DNA of 16,791 bases, from the NCBI GenBank assembly GCA_910587275.1, contig CAJUMD010000075.1, positions 1 to 16,791 of the forward strand. The letters run 5' to 3'. The stretch is from an uncultured Kineothrix sp. Lineage in GTDB: Bacteria; Bacillota; Clostridia; Lachnospirales; Lachnospiraceae. Below are positions 13,261-16,791 of this stretch, in pieces (the stretch's first letter is position 1; each line of letters begins with the position of its first letter). The position numbers were made by a program, and so were the translations under genes. The notes below the pieces were generated by a model. It saw only the letters and a program-made list of their open reading frames with translations, ran no database searches and was not told the DNA's origin.

Positions 13261-15372
13261 ATGAGTGAAGTGTTTAACGTGGAAGAAATTTTTGCGAAAA
13301 ATGTATTTACCATAGGGAAAATGAAACAGAGGCTTCCGAGGAATGTATACAAGGAAGTGAAGAAGGTCATGGACCAGGGCGGCGAGCTGTCCCTGGCGGC
13401 GGCGGATGTGGTGGCGAAGGCAATGAAAGATTGGGCGGTGGAAAACGGCGCGACCCATTATACCCACTGGTTCCAGCCCCTGACCGGCATTACGGCGGAG
13501 AAACACGACTCTTTCGTGACGCATCCGGACGAGGAGGGCAAGATGCTGATGGAATTTTCCGGCAAAGAGCTGATTAAGGGCGAGCCGGATGCTTCTTCCT
13601 TCCCTTCGGGCGGTCTGCGCGCTACATTTGAGGCAAGAGGGTATACCGCATGGGACATTACCTCCCCCGCCTTCCTGAAGGAAGCGGCTACCGGTGTTAT
13701 TCTTTGCATTCCTACCGCATTCTGCTCTTATACGGGCGAGGCATTGGATAAGAAAACGCCCCTCCTGCGTTCCATGGAAGCGATCAGCGAGCAGGCGGTC
13801 CGCATTGTCCGGCTGTTCGGGAATACGGAAGCTACCAAAGTGGTTGCCAGCGTCGGACCGGAACAGGAATATTTCCTTGTGGATAAAGACAAATACTTGC
13901 AAAGACCCGACCTGATTTTTGCGGGACGCACGCTGTTCGGCGCGCCTGCCCCGAAAGGACAGGAAATGGAGGATCACTATTTCGGCGTTATCCGTGAGCG
14001 CATCGGTGCGTACATGAAGGATTTGAACGAGGAACTGTGGAAACTGGGCGTTTCGGCAAAAACCCAGCATAACGAGGTGGCTCCGGCGCAGCATGAGATG
14101 GCGCCCATTTATGAAACCGCAAACATTGCGGTAGACCATAACCAAATTGTCATGGAAACGATGAAAAGAGTTGCGGTGCGTCATGACATGCGGTGTCTGC
14201 TCCATGAGAAGCCGTTCGCGGGTGTTAACGGCTCCGGAAAACACAACAACTGGTCCCTTGGCACGGACAACGGCGTGAATCTGTTGGATCCGGGCGATAC
14301 CCCCAATGAGAACATCCAGTTCCTTTTGGTGCTCGCCTGCATCATGAAAGCGGTGGATACCCATGCGGATTTGCTGCGCCAGAGTGCATCCGATGTGGGA
14401 AATGACCACCGTTTGGGCGCCAACGAGGCTCCTCCTGCCATTATCTCCATGTTCCTCGGCGAGCAGTTGGAGGATGTGGTAAAGCAGTTAGTGGAGACGG
14501 GAATCGCATCTTCCTGCAAGGAGGGCGGCGTACTGGAGACCGGAGTTTCCACCCTGCCGAATTTTGAGAAGGATGCCACGGACAGGAACCGGACTTCGCC
14601 GTTTGCGTTTACCGGAAATAAATTTGAATTCCGTATGGTGGGTTCGGCGGATTCCATTGCAAGCCCGAATACGATTTTAAACGCCATTGTTGCGGAAGCA
14701 TTCTGTGAGGCGGCGGATGTATTGGAGAAAGCGGACAATTTTGAGCTGGCAGTGCATGATTTGATTAAGGAGTACATGACGAAGCACCAAAGAATCATTT
14801 TCAACGGCGACGGTTATTCCGACGAATGGGTTTTGGAGGCGGAGAGAAGGGGACTTCCCAACATCAAATCCATGGTGGAAGCGGTGGAGACGCTGACCAC
14901 GGACAAAGCGGTAAAATTGTTTGAGAAATTCCATATTTTCACGAAAGCGGAGCTGGAATCCCGTGAGGAAGTGCTTTATGAAACGTATGCAAAGACCATT
15001 AACATCGAAGCGCTGACCATGATAGACATGGCGTCGAAGCAGATTATTCCGGCGGTGGTAAAATATACGAAATCGCTGGCGGATACGGTAATCGCCGTAA
15101 AAGAAGCGGGAGCGGACGCATCGGTGCAGGCAGGGCTTTTGGCAGGCGTATCCGCAAAACTGGCGGAAACGAAGGCGGCGCTCGGAAAACTGCAGGAGGC
15201 GGAAGACAAGGCAAATGCCATGGGCGAAGGCAGGGCACAGGCATTTGTTTACAAGGATGAGGTAAAGGCTGCTATGGATGCCCTCAGGGCGCCCGTGGAT
15301 GAGCTGGAAATGCTCGTGGATAAGGAAGTATGGCCGTATCCTACGTATGCGGATTTAATGTTTGAGGTATAG
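13261..15372 (+). CDS. glnN: Type III glutamine synthetase
   Basis: This enzyme makes glutamine from glutamate, ammonia and ATP, the main entry of ammonia into metabolism. The 703 residues fit type III (about 700), far longer than type I (about 440-470). Landmarks are SVGPEQEYF with metal-binding Glu201 and Glu203, HNEVAPAQHE at 270-279, and KPFAGVNGSGKHNNWS at 317-332 with NGSGKH at 323-328. The long C-terminal extension is typical of GSIII. The start is uncertain. ATG 13261 (MSEVFNVEEIF) resembles homologues but directly touches AAGGAGG (13254-13260). GTG 13270 has an ideal 9-base spacing, and ATG 13243 is also in frame. No regulator gene is adjacent; control probably acts through the leader described at 13045-13209. 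Confidence 0.95.
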   Translation: MSEVFNVEEIFAKNVFTIGKMKQRLPRNVYKEVKKVMDQGGELSLAAADVVAKAMKDWAVENGATHYTHWFQPLTGITAEKHDSFVTHPDEEGKMLMEFSGKELIKGEPDASSFPSGGLRATFEARGYTAWDITSPAFLKEAATGVILCIPTAFCSYTGEALDKKTPLLRSMEAISEQAVRIVRLFGNTEATKVVASVGPEQEYFLVDKDKYLQRPDLIFAGRTLFGAPAPKGQEMEDHYFGVIRERIGAYMKDLNEELWKLGVSAKTQHNEVAPAQHEMAPIYETANIAVDHNQIVMETMKRVAVRHDMRCLLHEKPFAGVNGSGKHNNWSLGTDNGVNLLDPGDTPNENIQFLLVLACIMKAVDTHADLLRQSASDVGNDHRLGANEAPPAIISMFLGEQLEDVVKQLVETGIASSCKEGGVLETGVSTLPNFEKDATDRNRTSPFAFTGNKFEFRMVGSADSIASPNTILNAIVAEAFCEAADVLEKADNFELAVHDLIKEYMTKHQRIIFNGDGYSDEWVLEAERRGLPNIKSMVEAVETLTTDKAVKLFEKFHIFTKAELESREEVLYETYAKTINIEALTMIDMASKQIIPAVVKYTKSLADTVIAVKEAGADASVQAGLLAGVSAKLAETKAALGKLQEAEDKANAMGEGRAQAFVYKDEVKAAMDALRAPVDELEMLVDKEVWPYPTYADLMFEV

Positions 15373-15399
15373 GTGTAAGGTGTGGTTTTTTGGTTTGTG

Positions 15400-15435
15400 A
15401 CAGGCGGCGTTTACCGGAAGGTAGACGCCGCCTGT
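15400..15435 (+). terminator. Strong hairpin after glnN, probable terminator
   Basis: Sixteen bases (15400-15415) pair with 15420-15435, with one wobble, around a GGAA tetraloop, 28 bases after the glnN stop. No T-run follows immediately; a second small stem (GCAG-GATCTT-CTGC) with T-runs occurs at about 15451-15475. Termination or 3' end protection of the glnN mRNA is the likely role. Confidence 0.55.
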
Positions 15436-15651
15436 GGAATATTGGGGGGCAGGATCTTCTGCATATTTTTTGGCTGTTTTTTAGGGATTTTTTTGATATA
15501 GTAAATTTCTAAGTAAATGAGGTATTTCGTATGTAAGTGTATTTGTAATATTAATATGAAATAATTTAGATGTAAGGAATGGAATCTCAGGAGTGAAAAG
15601 AAGTGTTGTAAAAAAGCTGTTTGTTAAATTGACGGTAGAAGGAGAATTTTA
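15436..15651. other. AT-rich spacer without a gene
   Basis: This stretch has many T-runs (about 15469-15495) and AT-rich sequence to 15580. TTGATA at 15493-15498 is a possible -35 box, but no well-spaced -10 box was found. It probably holds the promoter of the next gene. AAGGAG (about 15639-15644) is that gene's ribosome site. Confidence 0.4.
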
Positions 15652-16791
15652 ATGAAAAAAGGAATCTATGCGGGGATTGCCGTCTTTGTTTTGGCTGTGG
15701 CTGCGGCATTGTGGGCGGGAAATCTGAGGAGTCAGAAAGAAAGCGGGGAGAATGCGCAGGAGCAAATGCAGGAAAGCGGGGGAAACCAGGAGGAACCGAT
15801 TGTGCTGGAAGACGGTTATCACCAGCGGGATAATATGTGCAATGTCAGCTTTCCTATATGGAGTACGGAACGGGACGGAATTCGATACGGTTTCGACCAA
15901 AACGGCTTTACAAAGGAAGAAGCGACAGATTATGTACGGGAGATGGGACAATCCGTAGCTGTCATTAGGGAAAAGATGATAGATACGGGTGTTTTCATGC
16001 GGGATACGGAATGTCAGGTTTTAGTCCTGAACGATAGCCCGGCCACTGCCATATCGGCATCAAAGGAAGTGCTTGTGTTAGACAAAAATAGTTTGGAAAA
16101 GGAAGATTATAAATTCCCGCTATTTCTGTGCATCTGCCGTCTGCCTGAAAATTCCCAAAGTTTTGGCGCCTGTGAATACATATTCGGATCTGCGTACAGC
16201 AATGACAAGATAAAAGAATATCTTGCCGAAGGAGATCATGCCCAAGTCCTGAACCTGTTTTATCCAAGAACATCGGAACTCTATTCCGACAAGGAAAATG
16301 CGGAAATGTTCCGACAGATTTTGGCATCCCTTGCTACGGAGACAATACAGGAAAAGGGGATGGATGCTTATTTGGAGGAACCCGTTACGGGAGAGACAGT
16401 CAACGGCTGGCTGGAGAAAATCGGTGCGGAACAACGGTATGACGGAGACAACGTAGATTTTATGGCTCAAATGGAATGTTACAGGGACAGTACCCATGAT
16501 TTTCATATAATATGCGGTAATGTAACCTATTTGTTTAGAGGCTGCGAATCCGTATGGGAATCCGTTTCGGAAATGGAAGATCTGATTGTGTGGGAAAAGA
16601 AAACCAGGGAGGCCATGGAAACCTATTTGGAAAATAACCATGCGGTCTCCCCGCTTTCAGGTTCCGCGCTTCGGTTGGAGTACGAGTTCATAGGCGACGA
16701 ACCGGGCAGAAGCTACACGCGCAGCCAGGATCAGTCTGTAAGGAACTGTCGTGAAATAATTTGTATATTTTTGGAATCTATGTTAATATAT
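15652..16791 (+). CDS. Unrecognised membrane-anchored or secreted protein (partial, runs off the window)
   Basis: The reading frame is open for 380 codons from ATG 15652 to the window end without a stop. AAGGAG lies 7-8 bases upstream. The N-terminus has a lysine-containing start and a hydrophobic stretch (about 5-22, GIAVFVLAVAAALWAG), then a polar Gln/Glu-rich linker (28-52). That suggests a signal peptide or N-terminal anchor with the rest outside the cell. There is no lipobox cysteine, so it is not a typical lipoprotein. The remaining 330 residues look globular, with several cysteines (for example LCICRLP, ECYRDS, FRGCESVWE), but match no family I know. It is probably accessory rather than housekeeping. 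The last 17 or so codons are AT-rich and read less like the preceding protein. Confidence 0.75.
   Translation, partial: MKKGIYAGIAVFVLAVAAALWAGNLRSQKESGENAQEQMQESGGNQEEPIVLEDGYHQRDNMCNVSFPIWSTERDGIRYGFDQNGFTKEEATDYVREMGQSVAVIREKMIDTGVFMRDTECQVLVLNDSPATAISASKEVLVLDKNSLEKEDYKFPLFLCICRLPENSQSFGACEYIFGSAYSNDKIKEYLAEGDHAQVLNLFYPRTSELYSDKENAEMFRQILASLATETIQEKGMDAYLEEPVTGETVNGWLEKIGAEQRYDGDNVDFMAQMECYRDSTHDFHIICGNVTYLFRGCESVWESVSEMEDLIVWEKKTREAMETYLENNHAVSPLSGSALRLEYEFIGDEPGRSYTRSQDQSVRNCREIICIFLESMLIY

Noticed and set aside
13153..14409. Minus-strand frame of 418 codons opposite glnN
   Set aside because: Same reason: an antisense shadow of glutamine synthetase with no start signal.
1..16791. CRISPR array, tRNA or rRNA genes, prophage, restriction or defence genes
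   Set aside because: No regularly spaced direct repeats, tRNA-like cloverleaf or recognised phage or defence protein was seen. The only possible mobile signals are the palindrome and the window's right edge.

Overview
The window reads as chromosomal backbone from a Gram-positive anaerobe of the Clostridia, most likely family Lachnospiraceae. Evidence: a type III glutamine synthetase, an IreB / RuvX / DUF1292 / Fur / RNase J run, a short ThiI without a rhodanese domain next to a cysteine desulfurase, strong AAGGAGG-type ribosome sites, and near-balanced base composition. The family assignment rests on protein and synteny resemblance; no search was run. All genes but one are on the + strand.

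Layout. Positions 1-265 hold a 14-bp inverted repeat and a good promoter. Positions 266-4614 carry prmA (L11 methylation), rsmE (16S rRNA m3U), a NifS-like cysteine desulfurase and thiI (tRNA 4-thiouridine). Positions 4615-5172 hold no believable gene but contain a very large imperfect palindrome (arms about 132-134 bp, the outer 78 bp exact) with smaller hairpins in its loop and a G-quadruplex-like run in one arm. The only minus-strand gene, an HPr-like protein that has lost the catalytic histidine, follows at 5173-5403, with its terminator between it and the palindrome.

Positions 5506-10418 hold mtaB (ms2t6A37 of tRNA), then the packed series ireB, ruvX, DUF1292 gene, Fur-family regulator, RNase J and a YlbF-family gene. 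Several of these overlap or abut and look translationally coupled; RNase J appears to start at a TTG that overlaps the fur stop. Positions 10456-12880 hold a small membrane protein with only the N-terminal part of MltG and an acidic tail, a TrmR-like O-methyltransferase and a TrhP-like U32 protein. The last two fit the pathway for ho5U/mo5U at tRNA position 34. RNA modification is therefore the dominant theme: rsmE, the desulfurase-thiI pair, mtaB, and trmR-trhP.

Positions 12881-13260 are a long structured leader of the type III glutamine synthetase gene. In it a small hairpin with loop AAAGGT shares bases with a terminator hairpin, which suggests control by antitermination, possibly ANTAR-type. 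After glnN come a strong hairpin, an AT-rich spacer, and a membrane-anchored protein I do not recognise. It is still open at the window end, where the sequence changes character abruptly.

The most unusual feature is the palindrome at 4623-4986. The glnN leader is the best candidate regulatory system. The rest is mostly conserved housekeeping.
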